Of a DNA stretch of 64,000 nt, positions 26,954-36,461 are shown in pieces. Location of the stretch: assembly GCF_040881935.1 (NCBI RefSeq), contig NZ_JBBECH010000030.1, positions 62,001-126,000 on the forward strand. Reading direction: 5' to 3'. The translations under genes were made by a program, and so were the position numbers. The stretch's first letter is position 1; every line of letters begins with the position of its first letter. Source of the DNA: Saccharospirillum sp040881935. Lineage in GTDB: Bacteria; Pseudomonadota; Gammaproteobacteria; Pseudomonadales; Natronospirillaceae. The notes under the pieces are model-generated. The model was not told the DNA's origin. It saw nothing but the letters and a program-made list of their open reading frames with translations, and searched no databases.

Positions 26954-29722
26954 ATGTTCAAAAAACAAGCGCTTGTATTTGCTATTTCTGCGCTGGCGTT
27001 TACACATGTAGCGCAGGCGCTTGGATTGGGTGATATTGAGCTCAATTCGAACTTGAATGAACCGCTCGATGCGGACATAGAGCTGACGCAATTGCGTGGC
27101 CTGACGGCGGGTGAAATCATTCCCACCCTGGCCAGCAATGCTGCCTTCGTGCGCGCGGGCATTGAGCGTAGTTTTTTCTTGTCCAATATTCGGTTTTCCC
27201 TTGAGGAAAACGAAGCGGGCGACCTGATCATCGCACTGGAAACTCGTCAGCCAGTACGCGAGCCCTTTCTTAATTTTCTGGTTGAAGTGAACTGGCCCGG
27301 GGGCCGTTTGCTGAAAGAATATACTCTGCTGCTCGACCCGCCGGTGTTCGATACCGGTGTGGTTGGCGAATCCCTGCTAATTGACCCTGCCGCCCAGCAA
27401 GCACCGGCACCCAGCCGTGAAATCAGCACCACGACGACCGTAGCCCAGAGCAGTAGCGAGACCACGCCGGTACCCGCCGCCACCGAACCGCGCGTAGATA
27501 ATCTCGCCGGTGACGAATATCGGGTGCAGCGCAACGATACCCTGTGGGAAATAGCCATGCGGTTGCCGGGCCGCGAAGGTTACAGCATGCAGCAGGTGAT
27601 GCTGGCCCTACAGGACGTCAATCCCGACGCCTTTTTGAACGACAATATCAATCGCCTCAAAGCGGGCAGTGTGCTGAGATTCCCGACAGCTGATCAGTTG
27701 GCTAGTCGCAGCGTTCAGGAAGCCATTCAGGAGGTTCAAAGCCAGAATCAGGGTCGTCCCGCATCGTCCCGTACTGCGATGACTACCTCGCCGGAAACAG
27801 CCGAAGTCCAGTTGTCAGCTACCGAGTCAACCAGTTCTGCATTACCTGATCAGGATGGCGAACGCGACCCCGATGGTTACCTGGAAGTATCTGCCGATGG
27901 AGAAGACGGCACCAGTGCAGGCGGGGAGTCGGTTGATCAGGGCGAACTGGAACGTCTGGAAAATGAATTGGCCATCGCCGGTGAGTTGAACGACCAGTTT
28001 GAACGCGAGCGTGATGAGTTGCAGGGTCGTGTCACTGAACTGGAAGAGCAACTTGCCATCTTGGAGCGGATGATTAATCTGCAAAGTGGCGACGCAGCGG
28101 CTTTCCAGGCCGAATTGGCAGAACAGGCTGCAGCTGCCGAACCGGCAGATCCGATTGATTCAGCGGCTGACGCGCAAACCGACGGCTCTGAAGAGACCGC
28201 CAGCGCACCGGCAAATCAGGAAGACGGAAGCGAATCCGCTCAGACTCAAACTGAGCCTGAGGTTGTGGCAGAACCTGAGCCACAGCCGGTCGCTACACCA
28301 ACACCCGAGCCGGGTGTGATGGGCTTCTTCCAGCCAGCCATTAATTGGGTAATGGCCAGCTTGGCCAATATGGTAGCTGCAGTTGCTGCTCTGTTGGTTG
28401 CATTGTTGTTGCCGTTCTATCTGCGCAGTCGTCGTGACAAGGATGAAGAAGAGAATCTGGTTGATCCCGACGATGCCGATGTTGTTGAGGGTGATCCGGA
28501 CTTCTATGAAAGCTTCGAAGATGACATGCTCGATTCTGTTGACAGTGAAGATGATTTTGAAGAACCCGGTGCCGAGAATAGCGACGCAACCAGCGATGCC
28601 GTCATGGAAGCTGAAATGTACATGGCCTATCAAAAGTATGATCAGGCCGAAGAAAAACTGAAATCGGCCTTCGCCGAGCAACCGCATCGGTCTGATATTG
28701 GCCTGAAATTGCTCGAGGTTTATGCCGAAACCGGTAACAGTTCAGCCTTCTCCGAGCTTGAGAATAAGCTGACCTTGTCGGCGGAGCAAAAAGCTCAGGC
28801 AGACGAGTTTAGCAATCGGATGCCGCTTTTAGGCAGTAACGGGTCGATGAGCGCCGAACTCGACGACGACGATCTTGATTTCGGTAATTTCAGTGCGGAC
28901 AGCGATGAAATGCCGTCACTGGATGACCTGGAAGACGAAGCTGAGTCAAACAACCCTGACTACTCCGCCGACACTGACGATACCCCAGCATCACGCGAGC
29001 CCGCCTCCGGCCTGACTCCGGATTCTCCGGGCAGTGAATCCAGTAGCGATCTGGATTTCAGCCTCGATCTCGATGACCTCGAGTTGCCTGACAGTGACGG
29101 CGACGACGATGAAGGTCTTGATTTTGATCTGCAGGAACTTGGGCTCGACGATGATGAACCAGCCGCTGATAAGCCGACCACTGATGAGCCGAATCTTTCG
29201 TCTTCTGAGCTCGATTTTGATTTTGAAGACACAGACGACGGTGAGCTGCCTTCCGATCTGAATTTCAGTCTGGATGAGGCAACGGCTGAGAGCGAACTGG
29301 AATTGCCAACACTGGAAAACAATGATTATGACGATATCGATATCGATTTCGATGCCGAACTCGCTGCACTGAATGACGGCGACACCCTCGAGCTGACAGA
29401 ACCCGACGAACGGCCAGCCGATGACAGTCTTAATCTCGACGACAGCGATGCTGATGACCTCTCGGTTGATGTACCGGAGCGTTCAAAAGGCTCCGATGCA
29501 CTGCAGGACCTGGCAGATGCGTTACCAGGAGAAGCAGAACTGGACGACGACGAGTTTGATTTCCTATCTGGTAATGATGAAGCCAGCACCAAGCTCGACC
29601 TGGCAAGGGCCTACATCGAGATGGACGACAAGGATGGCGCACGCGATATCCTTGAAGAAGTCGCCCATGAAGGCACCGACGAGCAGAAACATCAGGCCAA
29701 GGAATTGATGGATCAGCTCTGA
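26954..29722 (+). CDS. fimV: motility/polarity protein FimV
   Basis: A 922-residue protein. The start at 26954 gives a proper signal peptide (MFKKQALVFAISALAF). The mature N-terminus begins LGLGDIELNSNLNEPLDADI, the FimV hallmark. A LysM-like peptidoglycan-binding domain (EYRVQRNDTLWEIAMRL) lies near 180-235, a coiled coil near 325-365 and a TM helix near 475-495. A very acidic Asp/Glu/Ser-rich cytoplasmic region follows, with a C-terminal TPR-like FimV domain (KLDLARAYIEMDDKDGARDIL). It organises the cell pole and type IV pilus function. Confidence 0.94.
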   Translation: MFKKQALVFAISALAFTHVAQALGLGDIELNSNLNEPLDADIELTQLRGLTAGEIIPTLASNAAFVRAGIERSFFLSNIRFSLEENEAGDLIIALETRQPVREPFLNFLVEVNWPGGRLLKEYTLLLDPPVFDTGVVGESLLIDPAAQQAPAPSREISTTTTVAQSSSETTPVPAATEPRVDNLAGDEYRVQRNDTLWEIAMRLPGREGYSMQQVMLALQDVNPDAFLNDNINRLKAGSVLRFPTADQLASRSVQEAIQEVQSQNQGRPASSRTAMTTSPETAEVQLSATESTSSALPDQDGERDPDGYLEVSADGEDGTSAGGESVDQGELERLENELAIAGELNDQFERERDELQGRVTELEEQLAILERMINLQSGDAAAFQAELAEQAAAAEPADPIDSAADAQTDGSEETASAPANQEDGSESAQTQTEPEVVAEPEPQPVATPTPEPGVMGFFQPAINWVMASLANMVAAVAALLVALLLPFYLRSRRDKDEEENLVDPDDADVVEGDPDFYESFEDDMLDSVDSEDDFEEPGAENSDATSDAVMEAEMYMAYQKYDQAEEKLKSAFAEQPHRSDIGLKLLEVYAETGNSSAFSELENKLTLSAEQKAQADEFSNRMPLLGSNGSMSAELDDDDLDFGNFSADSDEMPSLDDLEDEAESNNPDYSADTDDTPASREPASGLTPDSPGSESSSDLDFSLDLDDLELPDSDGDDDEGLDFDLQELGLDDDEPAADKPTTDEPNLSSSELDFDFEDTDDGELPSDLNFSLDEATAESELELPTLENNDYDDIDIDFDAELAALNDGDTLELTEPDERPADDSLNLDDSDADDLSVDVPERSKGSDALQDLADALPGEAELDDDEFDFLSGNDEASTKLDLARAYIEMDDKDGARDILEEVAHEGTDEQKHQAKELMDQL

Positions 29723-29770
29723 TCCGGGCACAGAACGGGTCTTTCAAACAGACCCGATTCCTGTAAACTG

Positions 29771-29797
29771 CGCCGCTCTCTGAGCGGCGTTTTTTTT
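29771..29797 (+). terminator. rho-independent terminator after fimV
   Basis: CGCCGCTC-TCT-GAGCGGCG is a perfect 8-bp stem followed by eight Ts. It ends only 6 bases before the truA start, so either truA is read through or it has a promoter very close by (a possible TAAACT lies just upstream at about 29764-29769). Confidence 0.85.
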
Positions 29798-29803
29798 GGA
29801 CCC

Positions 29804-30649
29804 ATGATAGAAGACTTTCCTTTTTTACGGCCCGAGCACCAATTCCGGGTCGCCATGTGCGTGGAATATCGGGGTTCCGGCTATTACGGTTGGCAAATCC
29901 AGAAAACGGGCGTGAAAACCGTACAGGCTGAACTGACGGAGGCCATTTCCAGGGTTGCCAATGAGCCGGTTGACCTGATTGTCGCCGGTCGCACCGACGC
30001 AGGCGTACATGCCAGCAATCAGATCCTGCATTTTGATACGTCCAGTTACCGAAAGGAATACGGCTGGACTTCCGGCGTGAACACTCTGCTGCCCAATGAC
30101 ATCAGCGTGCAATGGACTCACCCGGTGGACACCGGTTTTCACGCCCGCTTTTCCGCACGCGAACGCGCCTACCGCTATATTGTCTACAACGCGCCGATGC
30201 CCAGCGGCATCCTGCGTGATGGTTTGACCTGGGAGCGACGCGACCTGAATCTGGAGCGCATGCAGGCCGCGGCGGAACGGCTGCTCGGCGAACATGATTT
30301 TTCCGCCTTTCGCGCCTCCAATTGCCAGGCTCACTCACCGGTCAAAGATGTGCGTGAGCTAAGGTTGGTTCGACAGGGGCGTTTGATTGTTCTGCAGGCA
30401 CGTGCCAACGGCTTCCTTTATCACATGGTGCGCAACATCATGGGCGTGTTGTTGGCCATAGGCCGAGGCGACAAACCGGTTGAGTGGGCCCGGGAAGTGC
30501 TGGAGGGGCGGGACCGGAATCTGGGTGGTATTACCGCGCCAGCCGCCGGGTTATATTTTGTGCGCGCGCGCTATGACCGGAAAGACCTGCCCGAACGTGA
30601 AGCCGGACCGGCCATCCTCGACGGATTCTCAGGCCTCGGCGAGGTTTAG
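29804..30649 (+). CDS. truA: tRNA pseudouridine(38-40) synthase TruA
   Basis: A 281-residue protein. The catalytic motif AGRTDAGVHA gives Asp65; EYRGSGYYGWQ lies at 21-31 and YHMVRNIMG near 206-214. It isomerises U38-U40 in the anticodon arm of many tRNAs. The ATG at 29804 comes directly after a terminator with little space for a ribosome-binding site (GGACCC), but homologues also have about 15 residues before the YxGxxYxGWQ motif, so I keep it. A later Met at 29855 is the alternative. Confidence 0.93.
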   Translation: MIEDFPFLRPEHQFRVAMCVEYRGSGYYGWQIQKTGVKTVQAELTEAISRVANEPVDLIVAGRTDAGVHASNQILHFDTSSYRKEYGWTSGVNTLLPNDISVQWTHPVDTGFHARFSARERAYRYIVYNAPMPSGILRDGLTWERRDLNLERMQAAAERLLGEHDFSAFRASNCQAHSPVKDVRELRLVRQGRLIVLQARANGFLYHMVRNIMGVLLAIGRGDKPVEWAREVLEGRDRNLGGITAPAAGLYFVRARYDRKDLPEREAGPAILDGFSGLGEV

Positions 30650-30650
30650 A

Positions 30651-30834
30651 CCCAAGGTTCGAAGGCTGGGTTGGCTTTAGTGCCATGAGCCCGCATCGGG
30701 TACCGGGTATGCCTCTGTGGGGTCGGCGTGAATCCGTCCGTGGAGCCTAGGCCGCAGCATCCATGCTGCGGACTTCCCCACAGAGGCACACCCGGCACCC
30801 GGTGCTAGTCACCTGAGCGACTCCGAAACTTGAG
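30651..30834 (+). repeat. dispersed structured repeat, copy E
   Basis: 184 bp, starting one base after the truA stop. The right end CGACTCCGAAACTTGAG is near perfect and the left end is degenerate (CCCAAGGTTCGAAGG). Outer stem ATGCCTCTGTGGGG / CCCCACAGAGGCAC extends to about 25 bp. The core has TCCGT-CC-GTGGA and CCGCAGCA-TCCA-TGCTGCGG. Confidence 0.85.
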
Positions 30835-30846
30835 GTGTTCAGGGCA

Positions 30847-30875
30847 TTGGGACTGGCCCCCGGCTTTGGTAGACT
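30847..30875 (+). promoter_or_regulatory. candidate trpF promoter
   Basis: TTGGGA (30847-30852), 17 bases, then TAGACT (30870-30875), 27 bases before the trpF start and just downstream of repeat E. No trp leader peptide or attenuator is present in the short leader. Confidence 0.45.
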
Positions 30876-30901
30876 GGGGTTATTAATGTCAGGATCGGAC
30901 C

Positions 30902-31576
30902 ATGAACCCGGAAAATACGCCCAACCAGGAACCGCACTCGCGGACCCGAGTCAAATATTGCGGTATGACGCGCCTCAGTGATGTTGAATTCGCCGACCGG
31001 CTTGGCGTCGATGCCATTGGGCTGGTGTTTTATCCGCCCAGCCCCAGGGCCATCACACCGGAACAGGCCGCACCGTTGGCCAAAGCGGCTGGGGTTTTCT
31101 GCAGCCGGGTGGGTTTGTTTGTTAACCCTACTGCAGATCAGGTCCGTGACACCTTGCGCCAGGTATCGCTCGATCTTCTGCAGTTTCATGGCGATGAATC
31201 ACCTGAGTTCTGTGCCGGGTTCGACCGTCCGTGGATCAAGGCGCTGCGGGTGCAGGACACTGCTTCCCTGTTGCAGTCGTTGGGACACTACCAGCAGGCC
31301 GATGGCGTGATTCTCGACGCCTACAAACCCGGGGTGCCGGGCGGGACCGGGGAAACCTTTCAATGGACGCTCATCCCTGAACAATGGAGACGCCGTATAG
31401 TCTTGGCCGGAGGGCTCACGCCGGCCAACGTGAATGAAGCAGTCTGTACCATCAGACCGCAGGGCGTAGACGTCAGTGGCGGCATTGAGGCTGAAAAAGG
31501 CCTGAAATCGCCGCAGAAGATGACTGAATTTATGCGCCAGGTAACCCTGGCCGATGCAGGAAGAAATCACCCATGA
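30902..31576 (+). CDS. trpF: phosphoribosylanthranilate isomerase TrpF
   Basis: A 224-residue TIM-barrel protein. The general base Cys20 is in VKYCGMTR and the general acid Asp is in VILDAYKPGVPGGTG. It performs the Amadori rearrangement in tryptophan synthesis. Its N-terminus is about 15 residues longer than minimal TrpF; a start nearer RVKYCG is possible. It overlaps trpB by 4 bases. Pseudomonas has trpF alone at this locus; here trpBA joins it. Confidence 0.95.
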   Translation: MNPENTPNQEPHSRTRVKYCGMTRLSDVEFADRLGVDAIGLVFYPPSPRAITPEQAAPLAKAAGVFCSRVGLFVNPTADQVRDTLRQVSLDLLQFHGDESPEFCAGFDRPWIKALRVQDTASLLQSLGHYQQADGVILDAYKPGVPGGTGETFQWTLIPEQWRRRIVLAGGLTPANVNEAVCTIRPQGVDVSGGIEAEKGLKSPQKMTEFMRQVTLADAGRNHP

Positions 31577-32787
31577 CAACGAATACCGAAGATTATCATG
31601 CGCATCCTGATGCGACGGGCCACTTTGGCCCCTACGGCGGGCGTTTTGCCTCCGAAACCCTGATGGACGCGTTGGACGAACTGTCTGCCATGTACACCAA
31701 GCTGAAAGACGATCCGGATTTTCGTCGCCAGTTTGATCAGGATCTGGCCCAGTACGTGGGTCGCCCGTCGCCACTGTATCTGGCAGAGCGTCTGACCGAA
31801 AAATGGGGTGGGGCGGATATCTACCTGAAACGTGAAGATCTGAACCACACCGGTGCCCATAAGATCAACAACACCATTGGTCAGGCCTTACTGGCTAAGT
31901 ACAGCGGCAAGCCACGGGTGATCGCCGAAACCGGCGCTGGCCAGCACGGCGTGGCAACGGCCACCGTGGCGGCCCGTTTGGGCCTGAAATGCGTGGTTTA
32001 CATGGGCGCCGAAGATGTAGAGCGTCAGAAGCTGAACGTTTATCGGATGCGTTTGTTGGGCGCTGAGGTGGTGTCGGTTACGTCCGGTTCGCGCACCCTG
32101 AAAGACGCCATGAACGAAGCCATGCGCGACTGGGTCACCAATGTCGATGATACTTATTACATCATTGGCACTGCGGCCGGTCCGCACCCCTATCCGACGC
32201 TGGTGCGTGACTTCAATTCAATTATCGGCCGTGAGGCGCGGCGCCAGATACTGGAGCAGACCGGTGAACTACCGGATGCACTGGTCGCTTGCGTCGGTGG
32301 CGGGTCAAATGCCATTGGTCTGTTCTGGGAATTTTTGAACGACAAGGATGTTAAAATATACGGTGTTGAGGCCGGGGGTCTCGGCCTGGACGGTGATCAG
32401 CATGCCGCCCCGCTGAGTAAGGGCCGCCCGGGTGTTCTGCATGGTAACCGGACCTACATCATGGCCAACGACGATGGCCAGATCAGTGCAACCCATTCGG
32501 TTTCTGCCGGTCTGGATTACCCGGGTGTCGGGCCCGAGCACGCCTGGTTGAAAGATTCGAATCGAGCGCAATATGTTGCCATTACTGACGATGAAGCTCT
32601 GGCTGCGTTTCGCGAACTGACCCGCACCGAAGGCATTATGCCCGCGCTCGAAAGTGCCCATGCAGTTGCCTATGCCAAGAAACTCGCTACCCAGTTGGGC
32701 AAAGGCAAGCGCATAATTGTGAATCTGTCCGGCCGGGGTGATAAAGACGTGCACACCGTGGCGGCACTGGATGGTTTGTCTATTTAA
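31573..32787 (+). CDS. trpB: tryptophan synthase beta chain TrpB
   Basis: A 404-residue PLP enzyme. The PLP-binding Lys97 is in NHTGAHKINN and the phosphate-cup sequence is GGGSNAIG. It condenses indole with serine, receiving indole through the tunnel from TrpA. Length is normal. It starts within the trpF stop (ATGA); trpA follows after 56 bases. Confidence 0.98.
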   Translation: MTTNTEDYHAHPDATGHFGPYGGRFASETLMDALDELSAMYTKLKDDPDFRRQFDQDLAQYVGRPSPLYLAERLTEKWGGADIYLKREDLNHTGAHKINNTIGQALLAKYSGKPRVIAETGAGQHGVATATVAARLGLKCVVYMGAEDVERQKLNVYRMRLLGAEVVSVTSGSRTLKDAMNEAMRDWVTNVDDTYYIIGTAAGPHPYPTLVRDFNSIIGREARRQILEQTGELPDALVACVGGGSNAIGLFWEFLNDKDVKIYGVEAGGLGLDGDQHAAPLSKGRPGVLHGNRTYIMANDDGQISATHSVSAGLDYPGVGPEHAWLKDSNRAQYVAITDDEALAAFRELTRTEGIMPALESAHAVAYAKKLATQLGKGKRIIVNLSGRGDKDVHTVAALDGLSI

Positions 32788-32843
32788 GGATCGGTGAGGG
32801 CCTGTTACCTGGCCCGTTTCCGCTATCCCATCAAGGAATTGTT

Positions 32844-33653
32844 ATGAGTCGTATTGCTGCTACGTTTGAGCGCCTCAAGTCAGAAGGCCGCAAGGCCCTG
32901 ATTCCCTTCGTCACCGCCGGAGATCCGCGCCCCGACGTGACCCTGCCACTGATGCATGCGCTGGTGGAGCAGGGCGCCAATATTATTGAGCTGGGCATGC
33001 CCTTTTCCGACCCCATGGCTGATGGCCCGGCGATCCAACGGGCCAATGAGCGGGCGCTGGCCAGCGGTATGTCGCTGCGCAAAACGCTGGATATTGTTGC
33101 TGAATTTCGCAAAACCGATCAGGATACGCCGGTTGTGTTAATGGGCTACCTGAACCCGGTTGAATGGATGGGCTATGACATTTTTGTCAACGCAGCGCAT
33201 AACGCCGGTGTAGACGGTTTGCTGATGGTTGATATGCCGCCGGAAGAGGGCGGTGGTATCGTTGCTCACGCCCAGGCCGTCGGCCTGGATCTGATATATC
33301 TGGTCACCCCGACGACGACCAATGAACGCTTCGACATTATCTGCAAGCGCAGCACCGGGTGGATCTATTATGTATCACTTAAAGGCATTACCGGTGCCAA
33401 TACCCTGAATATCGACGAAGTTGCTGAGCGTATGAGCTGGATCGAGCAGCATACCGAGGTGCCAGTCTGTGTTGGTTTTGGTATCCGGGACGGCGAGACA
33501 GCGGCTAAGGTAGCAAGCGTATGCGACGGCGTGATCGTCGGTTCGGTGCTGGTGAACGCGATAGAAAGGCTGGAATCTGAATCGGCCATTGAAATTTCGT
33601 CACAAGTGTCTAAGTTGTTGGGTGATATGCGCGCCGCCATGGATCGCGCATAA
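32844..33653 (+). CDS. trpA: tryptophan synthase alpha chain TrpA
   Basis: A 269-residue TIM barrel with catalytic Glu49 and Asp60 in ELGMPFSDPMADG, at the canonical positions. It cleaves indole-3-glycerol phosphate to indole for TrpB. It has its own ribosome-binding site (AAGGAATTG) and follows trpB directly on the same strand; accD begins 33 bases downstream. Confidence 0.97.
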   Translation: MSRIAATFERLKSEGRKALIPFVTAGDPRPDVTLPLMHALVEQGANIIELGMPFSDPMADGPAIQRANERALASGMSLRKTLDIVAEFRKTDQDTPVVLMGYLNPVEWMGYDIFVNAAHNAGVDGLLMVDMPPEEGGGIVAHAQAVGLDLIYLVTPTTTNERFDIICKRSTGWIYYVSLKGITGANTLNIDEVAERMSWIEQHTEVPVCVGFGIRDGETAAKVASVCDGVIVGSVLVNAIERLESESAIEISSQVSKLLGDMRAAMDRA

Positions 33654-33686
33654 TTCTTAATTCGAACATCGAATGATGAGGAAACG

Positions 33687-34550
33687 ATGAGTAGCTGGCT
33701 GGACAAAATTGTACCGTCACTGATTCGGTCGGGCGCGAGTCAACGCTCGAGCGTGCCGGAAGGGTTGTGGAAAAAATGCCCGAAATGCAGCGCCGTTCTG
33801 TACCGTCCGGAACTGGAACGCAATCAGGACGTCTGTCCAAAATGTGAACATCACATGCGCATCAGTGCGCGGCGGCGTATTGATCTGTTTCTGGATGAAG
33901 CCGAACGCGAAGAATTGGCCAATGACGTAATGCCGCGCGACCGCCTTAAATTCCGCGACGGCAAGCGCTACAAGGACCGCCTGGTCGCAGCGCAGAAGGC
34001 GACGGGTGAAAACGACGCCATGGTGACGGTTAAGGGCACCCTGGAAGGTCTCCCGGTCGTGATCGCCGCGTTTGATTTCAATTTTATGGGTGGTTCCATG
34101 GGGGCCGTGGTTGGCGAGAAATTCGCTCGCGCTGCCCGGGTTGCACTCGAAGAGCGTCGGCCGCTGATCTGTTTCGCCACCTCCGGGGGTGCCCGAATGC
34201 AGGAAGCCCTGTTTTCACTGATGCAAATGGCCAAGACCAGCGCCGCCATCGAAAAACTGCGTGAAGCGGGGGTGCCCTACATTTCTGTGATGCTGGATCC
34301 CTGTTTTGGTGGTGTGTCGGCCTCGCTGGCTTTGCTGGGCGATGTCAATATCGCGGAGCCTAATGCCCTGATCGGTTTTGCGGGTCCCCGGGTCATTGAA
34401 CAGACCGTACGTGAGCAGTTGCCGGAAGGCTTTCAGCGCAGTGAGTTTCTGCTTGAGAAAGGCGCGATCGATATGATTCTGCATCGCCACGAGCAACGCG
34501 CGCGACTGGCTAGCCTGCTCAAGAAACTGACGCATGTGTCCGCAGCCTGA
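33687..34550 (+). CDS. accD: acetyl-CoA carboxylase carboxyltransferase beta subunit
   Basis: A 287-residue protein with an N-terminal zinc ribbon (Cys31, Cys34, Cys50, Cys53) and a crotonase-like carboxyltransferase domain (FMGGSMGAVVGEKFARA; ATSGGARMQEA). With AccA it transfers carboxyl to acetyl-CoA for fatty acid synthesis. It overlaps folC by 17 bases. Confidence 0.97.
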   Translation: MSSWLDKIVPSLIRSGASQRSSVPEGLWKKCPKCSAVLYRPELERNQDVCPKCEHHMRISARRRIDLFLDEAEREELANDVMPRDRLKFRDGKRYKDRLVAAQKATGENDAMVTVKGTLEGLPVVIAAFDFNFMGGSMGAVVGEKFARAARVALEERRPLICFATSGGARMQEALFSLMQMAKTSAAIEKLREAGVPYISVMLDPCFGGVSASLALLGDVNIAEPNALIGFAGPRVIEQTVREQLPEGFQRSEFLLEKGAIDMILHRHEQRARLASLLKKLTHVSAA

Positions 34551-35784
34551 CGCCTCGCTTGATGACTGGTTGAGGTACCTGGAGCACCTGCACAGCCAGG
34601 CCATTGATATGGGACTCGACCGCCTCCTGGCGGTCGCGTTACGTCTGGACCTGCCATTGGGGTCAACCGGTCGCCGGCGACCCTTCGTGTTTACCGTGGC
34701 CGGCACCAATGGCAAAGGGTCCACCTGCGAGACGCTGCGCCAACTCAGCCTGGCGGCAGGTTGCCGTGTCGGGCTCTATACCTCTCCGCATTTGCATCTG
34801 TTCAACGAGCGCGTGCAGATCGATGCCAGCCCAGTGACCGATGCGTGCCTGATCGCCGCCTTCAAGCAGGTTGAACTGGCCCGGGGCGACATCACCCTGA
34901 CGTATTTTGAGTTTACCACCCTGGCTGCTTTTGTGGTGTTTCAGGCCGCCGATCTTGATGTTTGGGTGTTGGAAGTGGGCCTGGGTGGGCGCCTGGATGC
35001 GGTCAATCTGGTGGATCCTGACGTTGCAGTGGTGACCACGGTTGATCTGGATCATGCGGCGTTTCTGGGAACCGATCGTGATCAGATTGGTGTTGAAAAA
35101 GCCGGTATTTTCCGCAGCGGTACTGACGCGGTACTCGGCAGTGATGATTTGCCGGAAACAGTCGCTTCCCGTGCGGACGCTCTTGGTGCTCCGGTCTGGT
35201 CGCTGGGCATTAGCCATGGCGCCGATGAGTCGGGGCTCTGGTGGACAGAATCGACTGGTATACATCGACTGGATGCCGCTGCGCTGACAACGACGGTGCC
35301 GCCCGACAATCTGGTGTCGGCCCGTCAGGCCTTCGCACGGTCGCCGTTTCAGGTAACCGATGCCCAGACATTGGTCGCCTTCAACGCGGTAATTCCGGCT
35401 GGCCGATTGCAGAAAATACAGGCGCTGAACTGCGACTGGATTCTGGACGTTGGGCACAATCCACATGCGGCTCGTTATCTGGCGCGCCGCCTGGGCGACC
35501 GTCGCTGGCATGTTCTGTTGGGCATGTTGGCAGACAAGGATGTCGAGGCCGTAACCCGGGCGCTGGCACCGATGGCCGCAAGCTGGTCGCTGGCGACCTT
35601 GTCGGTACCACGGGGCCTGACCGCAACTGAACTGAACGCCAGGGCGACAGTCAGCCCGGCCCGGTGCTATGATTCCGTTGCCGCAGCGGTGGCAGCCGCC
35701 CCGGCCGAGGCTGAGGGGCTGCCCATTTTGGTCTGTGGTTCCTTTTTTACCGTCGCCGAGGCGTTAACTGCACTGACGCAATAA
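34534..35784 (+). CDS. folC: bifunctional dihydrofolate/folylpolyglutamate synthase
   Basis: A 416-residue Mur-ligase-family protein. The P-loop GTNGKGS is at 57-63, the region with YTSPHLHLFNERVQ follows, and the C-terminal glutamate ligase domain contains DVGHNPHAARYLARRL. It adds glutamate to dihydropteroate and folates. The start overlaps accD, as in many relatives (accD-folC-dedD-cvpA-purF). Confidence 0.96.
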   Translation: MCPQPDASLDDWLRYLEHLHSQAIDMGLDRLLAVALRLDLPLGSTGRRRPFVFTVAGTNGKGSTCETLRQLSLAAGCRVGLYTSPHLHLFNERVQIDASPVTDACLIAAFKQVELARGDITLTYFEFTTLAAFVVFQAADLDVWVLEVGLGGRLDAVNLVDPDVAVVTTVDLDHAAFLGTDRDQIGVEKAGIFRSGTDAVLGSDDLPETVASRADALGAPVWSLGISHGADESGLWWTESTGIHRLDAAALTTTVPPDNLVSARQAFARSPFQVTDAQTLVAFNAVIPAGRLQKIQALNCDWILDVGHNPHAARYLARRLGDRRWHVLLGMLADKDVEAVTRALAPMAASWSLATLSVPRGLTATELNARATVSPARCYDSVAAAVAAAPAEAEGLPILVCGSFFTVAEALTALTQ

Positions 35785-35833
35785 CCGGATACAGACGGCG
35801 TCTGATCCATCGTGGTGTTAACTGGAGCAAGGT

Positions 35834-36397
35834 TTGGACGTTCGAATTCAACAGCGCCTTGTCGGGGCGCTGGTCATAGTGGCACTGGTGTTTCTGATTG
35901 TTCCTGTCGTACTCGACGGGGATGGTCGCATCCCGGAAAAAATTACCCAGATCCCTCCCAAGCCCAAGCGACCGGATGTGTCTCATATTCGAGTGGCGGA
36001 ACCGGTGGCCGATGTGTTGCCCGCCCTGCCTGATCCGCCGGCAGAAACTGATTCGGAACCGGCTGGGAACAACCCGGCGGCGGCTGATTCCGCTGCGGAT
36101 GACGCCGAAGTGCCAGATACCACGGCAGACGTGGCACCGGCGGTTGAGCCTGGCAGTCGTGCCTGGAGTGTTCAGGTGGCAAGTTTTCGCGACAGTACCA
36201 AGGCAGCTGAATTACGCGATCAACTGCGTGAGCGATCTTACGATACCTACGTGAACGAGGTGTTATTGTCGGATGGCTCTGTCTTTACCCAGGTGCTGGT
36301 AGGGCCAGACGGCGATCTGGAACGGGTGCGCCATCTGCAGGAGCGCATTCTGCAGCAGACCGGTCTTCAGGGTCTGGTGGTGCGGTATCAACCCTGA
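35834..36397 (+). CDS. dedD: SPOR-domain cell division protein, DedD-like
   Basis: A 187-residue protein with a TTG start preceded by GGAG six bases away. An N-terminal TM helix (about 9-27), a Pro/Ala/Asp-rich linker and a C-terminal SPOR domain (WSVQVASFRDSTKAAELRDQ, about 110-185) are present. SPOR domains bind denuded peptidoglycan at the septum. Position between folC and cvpA supports DedD. Confidence 0.9.
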   Translation: MDVRIQQRLVGALVIVALVFLIVPVVLDGDGRIPEKITQIPPKPKRPDVSHIRVAEPVADVLPALPDPPAETDSEPAGNNPAAADSAADDAEVPDTTADVAPAVEPGSRAWSVQVASFRDSTKAAELRDQLRERSYDTYVNEVLLSDGSVFTQVLVGPDGDLERVRHLQERILQQTGLQGLVVRYQP

Positions 36398-36433
36398 GTC
36401 GGGCAGAGGTCCGTCGCGCGATGACGAGTGCAG

Positions 36434-36461
36434 TTCACAATCGAAGCGGGTCTGTTAGAAT
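36434..36461 (+). promoter_or_regulatory. candidate cvpA-purF promoter
   Basis: TTCACA (36434-36439), 16 bases, TAGAAT (36456-36461) with a preceding TG, 26 bases before cvpA. No clear PurR box (ACGCAAACGTTTTCGT-like) is seen. Confidence 0.4.

Noticed and set aside
30835..30901. trp attenuator/leader peptide before trpF
   Set aside because: The space between repeat E and trpF is 67 bases, with no Trp-codon-rich small frame and no alternative terminator hairpin.
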